Assembly: GCA_937958265.1 (NCBI GenBank)
Contig: CALGNX010000010.1
Coordinates: forward strand, 1-64,000
Length of the DNA: 64,000 nucleotides
Direction: 5' to 3'
Source of the DNA: an uncultured Algibacter sp.
GTDB lineage: Bacteria > Bacteroidota > Bacteroidia > Flavobacteriales > Flavobacteriaceae
The translations under genes and the position numbers were made by a program. Below the pieces are notes generated by a model. The model made no database searches. It saw only the letters and a list, made by a program, of their open reading frames with translations, and was not told the DNA's origin. This document shows, piece after piece, positions 27,012 through 36,908 of this stretch (the first letter of the stretch is position 1; every line of letters starts with the position of its first letter).

Positions 27012-27041
27012 CAAAGATACACACTTTTTCCTTATCTGCAA
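27012..27041 (-). promoter_or_regulatory. Promoter of tRNA-fMet
   Basis: On the minus strand TTG at 27039-27041, a 19-base spacer, and TATCTTTG at 27012-27019: the clearest match to the Bacteroidota promoter consensus in the window. The start would be near 27005, about 58 bases before the mature tRNA. Confidence 0.75.
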
Positions 27042-27059
27042 GAATAAAATGAAAAAAAA

Positions 27060-27242
27060 TCACTGTTCAATACTATCTGCCTGAAACACTGATAATTCCG
27101 AATTAATAAATTGTGTTGTAATTTGAATAGGATTGCAACATACCTCACAATCCTCTATATAACTTTGATTATATACCGAATTATCTAAAAGCATAGATAT
27201 CGATTCCCAACAATGTGGGCAAGTAAAATAATGTTCTATCAT
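27060..27242 (-). CDS. CPXCG-motif cysteine-rich protein
   Basis: A 60-residue small zinc-ribbon-type protein. Two cysteine pairs are seen, CPHC near residue 8 (in the CPxCG position, here CPHCW) and CEVCC near residue 32. The Ser-Tyr-Ile-Glu-Asp-Cys spacing (QSYIEDCEVCCNPI) is characteristic of the family. Likely metal-binding; function unknown. Its coding region ends about 19 bases upstream of the tRNA -33 element. Confidence 0.88.
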   Translation of the reverse strand: MIEHYFTCPHCWESISMLLDNSVYNQSYIEDCEVCCNPIQITTQFINSELSVFQADSIEQ

Positions 27243-27309
27243 AAAGCAAAATTAAAAAAGCCATTATGAATTGTGGTTATTTAAATTTATTAATTTCAAA
27301 AATGTGCAA

Positions 27310-28134
27310 TTATTCTTTTTCAATATCCATTATTGCTGTGGGATTTGCTAAGTCAAAATAATTTAGGGAAGGCGGGTTTTTACCAGAAATCGTAATATAT
27401 TCATGGTTCAAATTATTATCGCTAACCATAACAGTATTTAATTTAGTTAGCCTGGTAAGCCCTATAGGCAAATCGCCTTCAAATTGATTTGATGATAGTA
27501 ATAACTCTTCTAAATTGGATAATTGGACAATTTCAACAGGAATTTCGCCGTCCATCTTGTTGTCCACTAAACTTAATTTTTGCAACTTTGATAACGCATA
27601 AATCTCTGTTGAAATATGACCAGTTAAATAATTACTACCTAATAAAAGTTCTTTTAAGTTCGTTAATCCCATTAACGCATTAGGCAAGTCCCCTTCTAAC
27701 TTGTTACTATATAATTTTAAAATTTCAAGATTTTTTAAAGCTCCAAATTCTTCGGGAATTGTACCTTCAAATTGATTCATGAATAAGGCAAGCGTTGTTA
27801 GTGCCTTTAAATTTTGCAATGAAACCGGTAATTTTCCTTTCAATTTATTAAACCCCAGATTCAATGTTTTAAGGCTTGTTAGGTTTCCAATTTCTTGGGG
27901 TAGTACACCATTTAAATTATTAAAACGCAAACTTATTTCAACAACACGATTATTTTCTAATTTAACACCATACCAACTCTCTACGGCGGTGTTCAAATCC
28001 CAGGAGGTATTCCAGTGGGCACCATCGGTAGCGTTATATAACGCAATTAAAGCGTCTTTATCGTTGGAAGTAACACTAGCATAAGAAAACGTATTTAACA
28101 GTAAACAAAAAAATATGAATTTGAAGTATCTCAT
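27310..28134 (-). CDS. Leucine-rich repeat secreted protein
   Basis: A 274-residue protein with a signal peptide (about residues 1-20, ending TFSYA). An LRR N-terminal cap follows (DKDALIALYNATDGAHWNTS), then about seven plant-type LRRs with the pattern GxIPxExxxLxxLxxLxLxxNxLxG, for example LPQEIGNLTSLKTLNLGFN. Likely an extracytoplasmic protein-binding scaffold. No T9SS sorting domain or lipobox is visible. Stand-alone gene with its start at the ATG just before the hydrophobic signal. Confidence 0.9.
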   Translation of the reverse strand: MRYFKFIFFCLLLNTFSYASVTSNDKDALIALYNATDGAHWNTSWDLNTAVESWYGVKLENNRVVEISLRFNNLNGVLPQEIGNLTSLKTLNLGFNKLKGKLPVSLQNLKALTTLALFMNQFEGTIPEEFGALKNLEILKLYSNKLEGDLPNALMGLTNLKELLLGSNYLTGHISTEIYALSKLQKLSLVDNKMDGEIPVEIVQLSNLEELLLSSNQFEGDLPIGLTRLTKLNTVMVSDNNLNHEYITISGKNPPSLNYFDLANPTAIMDIEKE

Positions 28135-28286
28135 TTTTTGTAGGATTTAAGATTTATTGTTATACGAAAATAACAATAAAACGACTTAAAACTCAATTTA
28201 ATCGATGAATTGATTTTTTTATATGAAATTACTACATTTTGAAGAGATTAAATCACACATAAAACCTACTAACAACTATTTAATCT

Positions 28287-29615
28287 TTAAAAGTTCGTAT
28301 TTAAAATTTGGCCGCATATCTGTAACATTTGTAATTCTGCTACTTTGGCTGCATACTTAGCTTGATTTCTAATTAATTCTACATTAAGTAAATTAAGTTG
28401 TGCCTGCCTAAATTCAATCGAGTTAACCTGACCTATTTTAAAATTTTCTAATGTTCTTTTAAAATTATTTTCGGCCGTATTTATGTTCTCTTCTTGCAAC
28501 CTGTAAATATTTAATTTATTTTGATAGTCCTCCCATGCATTATTAAAATTGCGCTCTAAGGTTACTTGTAGCTGATTTTTTTGAATATTTTGGATTTCTA
28601 AATTAATTTTTGCATTTTTTATTCTTGTAATGGAATTACCCCCATCAAACAAATTCCAGCTTAAATTCAAAACTCCTGACAGGCCTGTATTTGTTGATCC
28701 AGCAACAAAGGAGGCTGTATTGTTATTGTTTTGATTCCAACCATAACTACCTATTAACCCAATAGTTGGCAAGTACACAGATTTCTCGGATTTAACTCCT
28801 AAAGTATTAATAGCAATACCCTTTTCTACCTGTAATACATTTACATTATTAGCCTTTGCTTTTTCTAAAAGCATTTTTTTATCGTAAAGACTGTTAAGTC
28901 CTATTTTAGTACTAACAACGAAATCTCCTTCGATACTGTTACCTAAAACTAGGTTTAAGTCGCGCTTAAAGTTATTTAATTGCTGTTTAGAATTCATTAA
29001 ACTTATACTATCATTATTAATATCAACCATAGCGTTAAGCACACCTAATTTGGAGTTCTGACCATAATCAAATTGATATTCAGCACGTGTTAATCTATCT
29101 TTGGAAATTTGTAAGGTTTGCGAGATCGCATCTGTATTTTCAAGAAGCTCGGCAACTGTGTAGTATACTGTAAAAAGCTGAATAATGGTATTTTCAATTG
29201 TCTCACGAGCCTGTAATTTACTCAGGTTTTTAGTTTCTTTTAATTGCTTATAGTTGTAAGCACGCCCAAAACCATCGAATAATGTATAATTTAAATCGAG
29301 AGAGGCATTATATCTTGAACTTTCTGCACCATTTAATATAGCATCTGGCCTACCGTCTGAAAATTGCACCTCACTATTATCTAAATTAAAAGTTGCACCA
29401 GCGTTTCCTCTTAAGGTTGGTAAATATCCGGAGTTTAATATATTGGCATTATTTTCTGCAATTTTCACATCTGCATTAATTAGCTTAATACCGTAATTAT
29501 TATTTAATGCTAGACTAACAGCCTTCTCAGGCGTAACCAACTCTTGGGCACATAAAGATAATTGGCTTACTAATACTAAACTTTTAAAAAAGAATTTAAT
29601 GTTCATTTTCTTCAT
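28287..29615 (-). CDS. TolC-family outer-membrane efflux protein
   Basis: Outer-membrane channel of a tripartite efflux pump. With the ATG at 29615 it has 442 residues: signal peptide (KFFFKSLVLVSQLSLCAQ) and two OEP repeats of long amphipathic helices, e.g. LNNNYGIKLINADVKIAENN near the start and NFKIGQVNSIEFRQAQLNLL near the end. The upstream ATG of the open frame (29660) lies deep inside the RND gene and adds 15 residues before the signal; 29615 or 29606 fits better. It overlaps the RND gene end by about 20 bases, so expression is coupled. Confidence 0.93.
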   Translation of the reverse strand: MKKMNIKFFFKSLVLVSQLSLCAQELVTPEKAVSLALNNNYGIKLINADVKIAENNANILNSGYLPTLRGNAGATFNLDNSEVQFSDGRPDAILNGAESSRYNASLDLNYTLFDGFGRAYNYKQLKETKNLSKLQARETIENTIIQLFTVYYTVAELLENTDAISQTLQISKDRLTRAEYQFDYGQNSKLGVLNAMVDINNDSISLMNSKQQLNNFKRDLNLVLGNSIEGDFVVSTKIGLNSLYDKKMLLEKAKANNVNVLQVEKGIAINTLGVKSEKSVYLPTIGLIGSYGWNQNNNNTASFVAGSTNTGLSGVLNLSWNLFDGGNSITRIKNAKINLEIQNIQKNQLQVTLERNFNNAWEDYQNKLNIYRLQEENINTAENNFKRTLENFKIGQVNSIEFRQAQLNLLNVELIRNQAKYAAKVAELQMLQICGQILNTNF

Positions 29616-32600
29616 TTTGTTCCTTAATAGCGCGTTCAACTTCTTCCTTTGTAACATCATTTCCTGTTGCTAACCATTTCACATTCTTTTTAATACCATT
29701 ACTAAATGCTAAGAACAATGGCAATACCAAAAGTGTTAAAATAGTAGCATATGCGATACCAAAAGATATAGCTATAGCCATAGGTTTTAAAAATTGTGCT
29801 TGTCTACTTTTTTCCAATAACAATGGAGCTAAACCCGCAACAGTGGTTAAAGAGGTTAAAAATATAGCTCTAAACCTAGATTTACCAGCTTCAGAAAGTG
29901 CTAAATCAAAAGTCATACCTTCTCTAAGGTTGGAATTAAACTTCCCGATTAAAACCAACCCATCGTTCACCATAATTCCTATTAAAGCAATAATTCCTAA
30001 AAGGGATAATACATTTACAGGAAACCCTAATAACCAGTGCCCCCAAGCTACAGCTGTTAAACTAAAAGGCACTAAAAGAATTAATAAGACAGGCTGACTG
30101 TAGCTCCTAAAGGTAAAAGCAATAGTTATATAAATAAGTAATAAAATAGGAATACCCGCTTTAGCTAATGAGCTAGACAACTTAGAGGCTTCTCTATTCT
30201 GCCCTTCAAAAGAAGATGAAATGGTAGGATATTTGGATTGAATTTCAGGGATTATATTTACTCTAACATCATCTAAAATATCGGTAGCACTAGTACTTGG
30301 GTCCTTTAAATCTGCAGATACTCGTATTTCACGTAGGCCTTCTAAGTGATTTATAGCAACGTCTCCTCTTTCAATAGTGTAATTTGCAATATCCTTCAAG
30401 GTTACTCGTACCCCTGTAGGTGTTACAATGCGCATATTGTCCAAGTTGGTAATAGACGATCTGTTACTTCTATCGTATCGCACCCAAACTTTAATTTCAT
30501 CTTGTCCACGCTGAAAACGTTGTGCTTGTCTTCCAAAAAATCCAGCACGTACTTGACTCATAACTGTACGTAAATTTAACCCTAATAAATAAGCACTCTC
30601 TTTAAGTTCTAATCGAATTTCTTTAATTCCTGCTGGGTCATTATCCTCAATATCCTTTAATAATGGATTACTTTCTAAAACTTTTTTAAGTTCTAATTTT
30701 GCTGCCTTTAGCTCGGCTATATTATTACCTAAAAGAGATACTGAAACAGGACTCCCACCAAAATTACCGCCAGAGCCAAAAATTAAACGCTCTGTACCAA
30801 CAACAGGCCCAACTGCTTCTCTTAACTTATTGGCGACTAACCTAGAGCTAATAGCATCTGGACGCTCCTCGCCGGGTAACATATTAATCTGCAACCGCGC
30901 ACTAGAAGAGCTTCTAATACTCAAAATAGTATTTTCAAACAATTCTTTACCTGTTCCTTTTAAATATTGATTAGTTAATTCTTTATTTATCAAATACGAT
31001 TTTTGCTCTATCATGGAAATAATAGAATCTGTAATTTTTTCATTGGTTCCATTTGGCATATCCAACTCGATAGTCACCCTATCACTAGCTATGGATGGAA
31101 ATAAAGTAACACCAATAACACCGCCACCTATGGCCCCAAAAGTAAGAATCAATAAGCCTATAAAAATACTTATTGATAGTAATTTAAACTTCAAAACAAA
31201 ATCTAGAGTAGGGCCATAAACTTTATCCCTAAGAAAAGACATAAGACGATCGCCGGCTTTATTTACAGAACGCATTTTAATGAAAAAGCGCTTTACTTTT
31301 GAAGGTTTTTCATTTTCTACTGGTTTACGTAACGCCTTGGAATGCGCTAAATGTGCTGGTAAAATAATTAATGCTTCTATTAACGAAACAACTAAAGTTA
31401 AAATAACTATAACCGAAACCTCGCTAAAAAATTCTCCTATCCTACTATCCAAAAACAAGAATAACGAGAAGGCTAAGAGTGTTGTTATAATGGCTGAAAC
31501 CACCGGAGGTATTACTTCCATAGTTCCATCAATAGCAGCTTGTATTGGTGTTTTTCCTTTTTCGTAGTGTTGGTATATATTCTCAGCTATAACAATACCA
31601 TCATCTACTAAAATACCAATAACTATAATCATTCCAAAAAGGGATAACACATTAATGGTAACATCAAACTGACCCGCAAAAATAAACATTCCTAAAAATG
31701 ATACAGGCAGGCCAAAAGCGACCCAAAAGGCTAAACGTGTGTTTAAGAAAAATGATAAAAATATTAAAACCAAAAGCATACCAACCACAGCATTTTCTAC
31801 TAATAATGCTGTACGCTGATTTAGCGTGATTGATAAATCGCGCACCGTATTAAGTTGTATATTGTTATGGCTTTCATTATACCCCTTAATATATTCTTTT
31901 ACACTAGCAGCTGCAGATACCAGGTCTTCATTATTTGTGCTAGTAACCGTAATATTAACTGCTAATTCGCCATTAAAATAGGTTGCGTTTGGTGTTTCTG
32001 AAAAACGGTCGCGGATAACAGCAACATCTTTTAAACGCACTGTTTTTCCATTACTTGTTGCTTTAACTATAATATTAGACAACTCATTACCATAGTATGA
32101 CCGATTATTGGCACGAATTAAATACTCCTCTGCATCGGTTTTTATATTTCCGCCAGTTACTAAAATATTAGAAGCACTAACAGCCTCTGCCACATCTAGA
32201 AAACTAATATTGTAGGCTAAGAGGCTAGTTTCGTTAACCGCGATTTCTATTTCTTCTTGTGGGTAACCAGTAATTTCAATTTGCGAAATCCCATCAATAG
32301 CTCTTAAATCGTTCTCTACCTGTCTCCCTAACTGTTTTAAAGTGGCAAGGGCTACATTTTTTCCGCTTAAAGCGAAAGAAATAGTTTGCCTAACTTCTTC
32401 TGATTTCGATACAATTAGCGGCTCCATACCGGTAGGAAAAGACGGTACGCGATCTACAGCGTTTTTAACTTCCAAGAGCATGAAATCAATATTTTCACCT
32501 TTTTCAATTTCTACCGTAATTACACCACTATTTTCTCGCGACACCGAAGTTACCCTGTCTACACCTTTTAAACCTTTTAAATTATCTTCAATTTTAAGCA

Positions 32601-32793
32601 CAACCCCCTCTTCAATTTCTTGAGGCGATGCACCAGGGTAAGTGACGTTAACATTTATAATTCTTGAGTCTACTAAAGGAAAAAAAGAGTAATTGAGCGA
32701 TTTAATTCCAATAATACCAAAAACGAGAAAGGCTAGTAAAAAAACATTTACAGCAACGTGGTACCTTATAAAGTAAGCTATTAATTTTCTCAT
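29596..32793 (-). CDS. RND efflux pump inner-membrane subunit
   Basis: A 1065-residue AcrB/HAE1-type proton-driven exporter. It begins with a short cytoplasmic lead and helix (LIAYFIRYHVAVNVFLLAF) and has the duplicated layout of six helices after each large periplasmic loop. Conserved stretches include GASPQEIEEGVVLKIED in the first porter domain, and the helix-4 region GMIIVIGILVDDGIVIAENI, which carries the paired Asp residues of the proton relay. Substrate unknown; sits between the MFP gene (2-base gap) and the TolC gene in one operon. Confidence 0.95.
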   Translation of the reverse strand: MRKLIAYFIRYHVAVNVFLLAFLVFGIIGIKSLNYSFFPLVDSRIINVNVTYPGASPQEIEEGVVLKIEDNLKGLKGVDRVTSVSRENSGVITVEIEKGENIDFMLLEVKNAVDRVPSFPTGMEPLIVSKSEEVRQTISFALSGKNVALATLKQLGRQVENDLRAIDGISQIEITGYPQEEIEIAVNETSLLAYNISFLDVAEAVSASNILVTGGNIKTDAEEYLIRANNRSYYGNELSNIIVKATSNGKTVRLKDVAVIRDRFSETPNATYFNGELAVNITVTSTNNEDLVSAAASVKEYIKGYNESHNNIQLNTVRDLSITLNQRTALLVENAVVGMLLVLIFLSFFLNTRLAFWVAFGLPVSFLGMFIFAGQFDVTINVLSLFGMIIVIGILVDDGIVIAENIYQHYEKGKTPIQAAIDGTMEVIPPVVSAIITTLLAFSLFLFLDSRIGEFFSEVSVIVILTLVVSLIEALIILPAHLAHSKALRKPVENEKPSKVKRFFIKMRSVNKAGDRLMSFLRDKVYGPTLDFVLKFKLLSISIFIGLLILTFGAIGGGVIGVTLFPSIASDRVTIELDMPNGTNEKITDSIISMIEQKSYLINKELTNQYLKGTGKELFENTILSIRSSSSARLQINMLPGEERPDAISSRLVANKLREAVGPVVGTERLIFGSGGNFGGSPVSVSLLGNNIAELKAAKLELKKVLESNPLLKDIEDNDPAGIKEIRLELKESAYLLGLNLRTVMSQVRAGFFGRQAQRFQRGQDEIKVWVRYDRSNRSSITNLDNMRIVTPTGVRVTLKDIANYTIERGDVAINHLEGLREIRVSADLKDPSTSATDILDDVRVNIIPEIQSKYPTISSSFEGQNREASKLSSSLAKAGIPILLLIYITIAFTFRSYSQPVLLILLVPFSLTAVAWGHWLLGFPVNVLSLLGIIALIGIMVNDGLVLIGKFNSNLREGMTFDLALSEAGKSRFRAIFLTSLTTVAGLAPLLLEKSRQAQFLKPMAIAISFGIAYATILTLLVLPLFLAFSNGIKKNVKWLATGNDVTKEEVERAIKEQNEENEH

Positions 32794-32795
32794 TA

Positions 32796-33923
32796 CTATT
32801 TCACCTTTTTGCTTAAATTATTAAAAGGCTTTACTAGCATACCGGCATAAGCACCCGGCACAGGTTTTTTAAGAATTACAGTACCGTTTGGCACAGATTT
32901 TAACACCACTTTAGTTTCTGAAAAATATACCGGTTTTACTGTAATAACATCCAATAAGCTATCTCTAACTATAAACACCTCATTATTTTCTAATAATAAA
33001 TTACGATCAACCTCAATAGCGTTATGCTCTTCTTTAGCATTTAGGCGTGCTTCTAGATACATACCTTCCTTTAAACCATCACTTTTAACATCAATAAAAG
33101 CCGTAATAGTTTGTGTTGTAGCATCAATACTCCCATTTACACGAGACACCGCTCCGGTGTAGGTTTCTGTTTTATCTAAGTTAGTTAAGGCCACCTGCTC
33201 GCCTACTTTAAGTAAGCGTGCATAATTTTTACTTAATGCCACTTCCATTTCATAAACAGAGGTATCTATAAAAGCCCCCAATTTTTGTCCGCTTCTAATT
33301 AACGAACCCTCTGTTACTAAAGCCTCTGTTAAAATACCCGAAAACGGTGCATATATATTATATTTTAATAAACGCTGCTCTAAATTTTTAACATTGTAAT
33401 AACTAGAAATAATACCACGACCCGTGACAAAATAATTCTCCTTGTTAGATGCTGTTTTTGGTAACTCTGGCGTTGTTTTATTTAAGTCAAAATTATTAAG
33501 ATAAGTCTCCCACTTGGGGAAAACATCTGGAAAATCTAAACGTAAATCGGGCATAATAGCGGCTATGCTATTGTATAAGTTACTTTTTGCGGATTGTACA
33601 CTTGCAGCATATTCAGCCGCGTCTATACGAATTAAAGCCTGACCCTTTTTGTATTGCTGCCCAGGTTTAAAACTAACATTAGTAGCTTTAAAAACACCTT
33701 GTACTTCAGCATAAATTTCAATGCGGCGTTTAGCCACTAAGCTCCCGTTTGCCGGAATAACAATTTTAACTATTCCATTATTTACCGTATCGGTAAAAAT
33801 GGTTTTTACAACTTTTCCCTTAACAGGTTTGGGTTTATTTTTATCTGCTATTAATTTTTTAGCTAAGAAAAAAGACCCCAACATAAATAAAACACCAATG
33901 GTGGAAAGTATAATTTTACGCAT
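32796..33923 (-). CDS. RND efflux membrane-fusion protein
   Basis: Periplasmic adaptor (HlyD/AcrA type) that links the RND pump to the TolC channel. I chose the ATG at 33923 (MRKIILSTIGVLFMLGS, 375 residues), which places the signal-anchor helix at the N-terminus. The upstream ATG at 33953 falls within the -7 element TAATTTTG (33951-33958). Lipoyl/barrel-sandwich pieces are seen at KPGQQYKKGQALIRID and in the paired half YNIYAPFSGILTEALVTEGS. First gene of the three-gene pump operon. Confidence 0.92.
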   Translation of the reverse strand: MRKIILSTIGVLFMLGSFFLAKKLIADKNKPKPVKGKVVKTIFTDTVNNGIVKIVIPANGSLVAKRRIEIYAEVQGVFKATNVSFKPGQQYKKGQALIRIDAAEYAASVQSAKSNLYNSIAAIMPDLRLDFPDVFPKWETYLNNFDLNKTTPELPKTASNKENYFVTGRGIISSYYNVKNLEQRLLKYNIYAPFSGILTEALVTEGSLIRSGQKLGAFIDTSVYEMEVALSKNYARLLKVGEQVALTNLDKTETYTGAVSRVNGSIDATTQTITAFIDVKSDGLKEGMYLEARLNAKEEHNAIEVDRNLLLENNEVFIVRDSLLDVITVKPVYFSETKVVLKSVPNGTVILKKPVPGAYAGMLVKPFNNLSKKVK

Positions 33924-33950
33924 ATTACTTGCTTTATTAAAGATATGCAT

Positions 33951-33958
33951 CAAAATTA
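33951..33958 (-). promoter_or_regulatory. -7 promoter element for the efflux operon
   Basis: TAATTTTG on the minus strand fits TAnnTTTG, 28 bases upstream of the chosen MFP ATG. No TTG is visible at the normal -33 distance. Confidence 0.4.
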
Positions 33959-33997
33959 CCGAATAAGAAACGCCTATAAGTTAAAAAAAACCTAAAA

Positions 33998-35908
33998 CTA
34001 ATTTTCTAAGGCTTCTATTTCTAACTGTATATCTTCCCATTTCTTCATATAACCCTTTAAATCAGACTTCATTTTCTGGTAGTCATCAAAAAAGTTTGGC
34101 TTCGAGGATACTTCTTCGTAATTAATTTCTAGTTCTAAATCATTTTTTTTAATAGCTTTTTCTACCTGATTTATCTTAGATTCAACATTACTCAACTTAT
34201 TGTTTAAAGATTTTATTTTCTTTTGCGCTTCGTAAGATTGTTGGGTGTTAACTTTAGGCGTATCCTTTACTACGGTTCGTTTTTCAACCTCCCGTAAACT
34301 CTCTACCTTACGTTGCTCCAAATAATAATCAATATCTCCTAGGTATTCGTTAATTTTATGATCTTTAAACTCATAAACCAGATTAGTTAAACCCTGTAAA
34401 AAATCACGATCATGTGATACTAAAATTAATGTCCCTTCAAAACGCTTTAAGGCATCTTTTAAAACATTTTTCGATTTGATGTCCAAGTGGTTTGTTGGCT
34501 CATCCATAATAAGTACATTAAATGGTTGCAACATTAATTTTGCTAAAGCCAATCGGTTGCGTTCTCCTCCAGAAAGTACACGCACATATTTTTCAGCCTC
34601 GTCGCCTCTAAATAAAAAGGAGCCTAAAATATCTCTCACTTTACTACGGTTGGTTTCATTCGCAGCATCAATCATGGTATCTAAAACGGTTTTATTGCCA
34701 TCGAGATATTCTGCTTGGTTTTGTGCAAAATATCCAATTTGCACATTATGCCCTAACTTTAAATGCCCATTATATTTAATATCGCCAACAAATATTTTAG
34801 CTAAGGTAGATTTACCTTGTCCGTTTTGTCCAACAAAGGCTGTTTTACTATTCCGTTCAATAAGTAAATCGATATTTTTTAAAACCTCATTATCACCATA
34901 ATTTTTGCATATATTTTCAGTTTCAACAACCACTTTACCCGGTGTAATAGAAACAGGAAAGTTAAGCGTCATTACACTATTATCGTCCTCATCAACTTCT
35001 ATCCTATCAATTTTATCCAGCTTTTTTATAAGCGATTGTGCCATAGTTGCTTTTGATGCTTTAGCACGAAATTTCTCAATAAGTTTTTCGGTTTGTTCTA
35101 TTTGCTTTTGCTGATTTTTTTGAGACGCCAGCTGTTGGGTTCTTAATTCCTCACGCAAAACTAAATACTTGGTATAGGGCTTTGGGTAATCATAAATACG
35201 TCCTAAAGAAATTTCAATAGTCCTATTAGTAACATTATCCAAAAACATCTTATCGTGCGATACAATAGCCACTGCACCAGAATAGCTTCTTAAAAAGTTC
35301 TCTAACCAAATAATAGATTCTATATCCAAGTGATTAGTAGGCTCATCTAAAAGTAAAATATCATTATTCTGTAATAATAATTTAGCCAACTCAATACGCA
35401 TGCGCCAACCTCCCGAAAACGAGTCTGTAAGCTTATCAAAATCTTCACGTTTAAAACCTAAACCTTGAAGAATTTTTTCCGTTTCTCCTTGGTAATTATA
35501 ACCGCCTTGAATTTCATACTGCTCCTGCAAGTCGTTAATATCAATCATTAATTGATTATAACCCTCACTCTCATAGTCTGTACGTTCGGCCAACTGTGTG
35601 TTAACCAATTCCATTTGTGCTTCTAAAGCTTTAATTTCTGTAAAGGCTTCGTAAGATTCTTCTAAAACCGTTCTACCTAAAATAAAATCAATATCCTGTT
35701 TTAAAAATCCAATTTTTAATTCTTTATCGGCAGCAATTTGACCTGTATCGGGTTCCATTTCTTTGGATAGAATTTTTAACATGGTAGATTTACCTGCACC
35801 ATTCTTACCTATTAACCCAACCCTATCGCCATTACCAAGTTTAAAAGTAATATCTTCAAAAAGGTATTCCCCTTGAAATGAAATCGATAAATTGTGAATG
35901 TTCATCAT
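33998..35908 (-). CDS. ABC-F family ATPase
   Basis: A 636-residue soluble protein with two ABC ATPase domains and no membrane part. Domain 1: GLIGKNGAGKST, signature SGGWRMRIELAKLLL, Walker B ILLLDEPTNHLD. Domain 2: AFVGQNGQGKST, LSGGERNRLALAKLML, VLIMDEPTNHLD. A linker of about 80 residues (P-site tRNA-interaction region) joins them, and a basic coiled-coil C-terminal tail (about 545-636) recalls Uup-type proteins. Family members act on ribosomes or DNA replication intermediates. It precedes the efflux operon on the same strand with a 44-base gap between its stop and the MFP -7 element. Confidence 0.94.
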   Translation of the reverse strand: MMNIHNLSISFQGEYLFEDITFKLGNGDRVGLIGKNGAGKSTMLKILSKEMEPDTGQIAADKELKIGFLKQDIDFILGRTVLEESYEAFTEIKALEAQMELVNTQLAERTDYESEGYNQLMIDINDLQEQYEIQGGYNYQGETEKILQGLGFKREDFDKLTDSFSGGWRMRIELAKLLLQNNDILLLDEPTNHLDIESIIWLENFLRSYSGAVAIVSHDKMFLDNVTNRTIEISLGRIYDYPKPYTKYLVLREELRTQQLASQKNQQKQIEQTEKLIEKFRAKASKATMAQSLIKKLDKIDRIEVDEDDNSVMTLNFPVSITPGKVVVETENICKNYGDNEVLKNIDLLIERNSKTAFVGQNGQGKSTLAKIFVGDIKYNGHLKLGHNVQIGYFAQNQAEYLDGNKTVLDTMIDAANETNRSKVRDILGSFLFRGDEAEKYVRVLSGGERNRLALAKLMLQPFNVLIMDEPTNHLDIKSKNVLKDALKRFEGTLILVSHDRDFLQGLTNLVYEFKDHKINEYLGDIDYYLEQRKVESLREVEKRTVVKDTPKVNTQQSYEAQKKIKSLNNKLSNVESKINQVEKAIKKNDLELEINYEEVSSKPNFFDDYQKMKSDLKGYMKKWEDIQLEIEALEN

Positions 35909-35950
35909 AGAAATGTAACTTTAGTTACAATGCATAGTTATAAAAATAAG

Positions 35951-35983
35951 TATTTTTGCATTGTACAATGGCTTGCAAAAATA
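35951..35983. promoter_or_regulatory. Face-to-face -7 elements around a 12-base palindrome
   Basis: TATTTTTG at 35951-35958 on the plus strand and TATTTTTG on the minus strand (35976-35983) point toward each other. Between them lies the perfect palindrome CATTGTACAATG (35959-35970). The plus copy could serve DUF983 (start 36100), the minus copy the ABC-F gene (start 35908). Neither has an obvious TTG, so promoter function is tentative. Confidence 0.4.
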
Positions 35984-36099
35984 CATTAATTTATAACGAT
36001 TTTTATTTCAAAACATTGAATAAATTGGAACTTTTTATTAATTTGGATATCCCAATTTTACAGATAACTTAGTAAAACACAATTTTTAAATAAAAACCT

Positions 36100-36489
36100 A
36101 TGTTTTTAAAAGGATCAAAACTATACAGCATGATTACAGGAGCCTGCCCAAAATGCCAGGAAGAATCCATGTATAAAAACAAAAACCCATATATACTTTC
36201 CGAAGCTTTAAGCATGCACGAAAGGTGTAGTAACTGCAACACAAAATACAAAATAGAGCCATCGTTTTTTTATGGTGCTATGTACGTTAGTTACAGTGTT
36301 GGTATCGCTTTTGCTACTGCAGCTTTTATTATAAGCTTTTACCTATTTAACGCTAATCTTGTTAACGTTTTTATTTCTATAACACTAACTTTAATAGCAT
36401 TTATGCCAATAATTATGAGACTCTCAAGAAACATTTGGATTAATATTTTTATGAGTTACGATAAAAAACTATCCAAAAAACAAATTTAG
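36100..36489 (+). CDS. DUF983 family membrane protein
   Basis: A 129-residue protein. A zinc-ribbon-like part has GACPKCQEESMY (about residues 13-24) and MHERCSNCNTKYKIEPSFF (about 41-59), giving four cysteines. Two transmembrane helices follow (about 62-84 and 88-106). The combination defines DUF983, a conserved Bacteroidota family without a known role. It is divergent from the ABC-F gene. Confidence 0.88.
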   Translation: MFLKGSKLYSMITGACPKCQEESMYKNKNPYILSEALSMHERCSNCNTKYKIEPSFFYGAMYVSYSVGIAFATAAFIISFYLFNANLVNVFISITLTLIAFMPIIMRLSRNIWINIFMSYDKKLSKKQI

Positions 36490-36908
36490 AGCGTTAACTA
36501 AGGTTCGGGCTATTACTACGCGCTCCCTTCTAAAAAGTCAGGGAGCTAAAACTAACCGTTTTATCCATAACGCATTAATCTTTTTTACATTAAAACCATA
36601 AAAGAATCTACCAATAGATATTAATCCTTTTTTTATCTGACATTTACACTAGAATCGTGGTGAAAATTAAAGCTATAAAAAGGATTATCATCTAATTTCA
36701 GAAAGTATATTTTAACAAAATAATTATGGTTGAATGGAACAAAAGGACCTCAGAAATTCAGGTTAAAAGCGTTTTTTTAGTTAGCCAATATTATTCTAAA
36801 AGTTGATTAATATAAACGGTATGCCATCTATTTTCTTCCTTTAGACCAATCTAAATGGTAAGCCAAAGCTTTTTTAGCATACCTACGCTAATAGTAGCAC
36901 AAATACCT
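36490..36908. other. Intergenic region holding only a short gene remnant
   Basis: No intact gene. On the minus strand near 36791-36885 a frameshifted coding-like fragment can be read (listed separately). A 26-codon plus-strand frame from the ATG at 36726 is not recognisable as a protein. The rest is AT-rich with no hairpin I can support. Confidence 0.5.
36791..36885 (-). pseudogene. Frameshifted C-terminal gene fragment, unidentified
   Basis: Reading the minus strand, one frame gives YAKKALAYHLDWSK and the next frame continues EENRWHTVYINQLLE with TAA at 36791-36793. Removing one base from the AAAGGAAG run would join them into a continuous C-terminus. The composition is protein-like, but I do not recognise the family. 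It ends just downstream of the FAD oxidoreductase gene on the same strand. Could be chance. Confidence 0.35.

Noticed and set aside
36726-36806. Plus-strand 26-codon frame starting MVEWNKRTSEIQ
   Set aside because: No recognisable family, no promoter or ribosome-binding site, and it overlaps the more coding-like minus-strand fragment.
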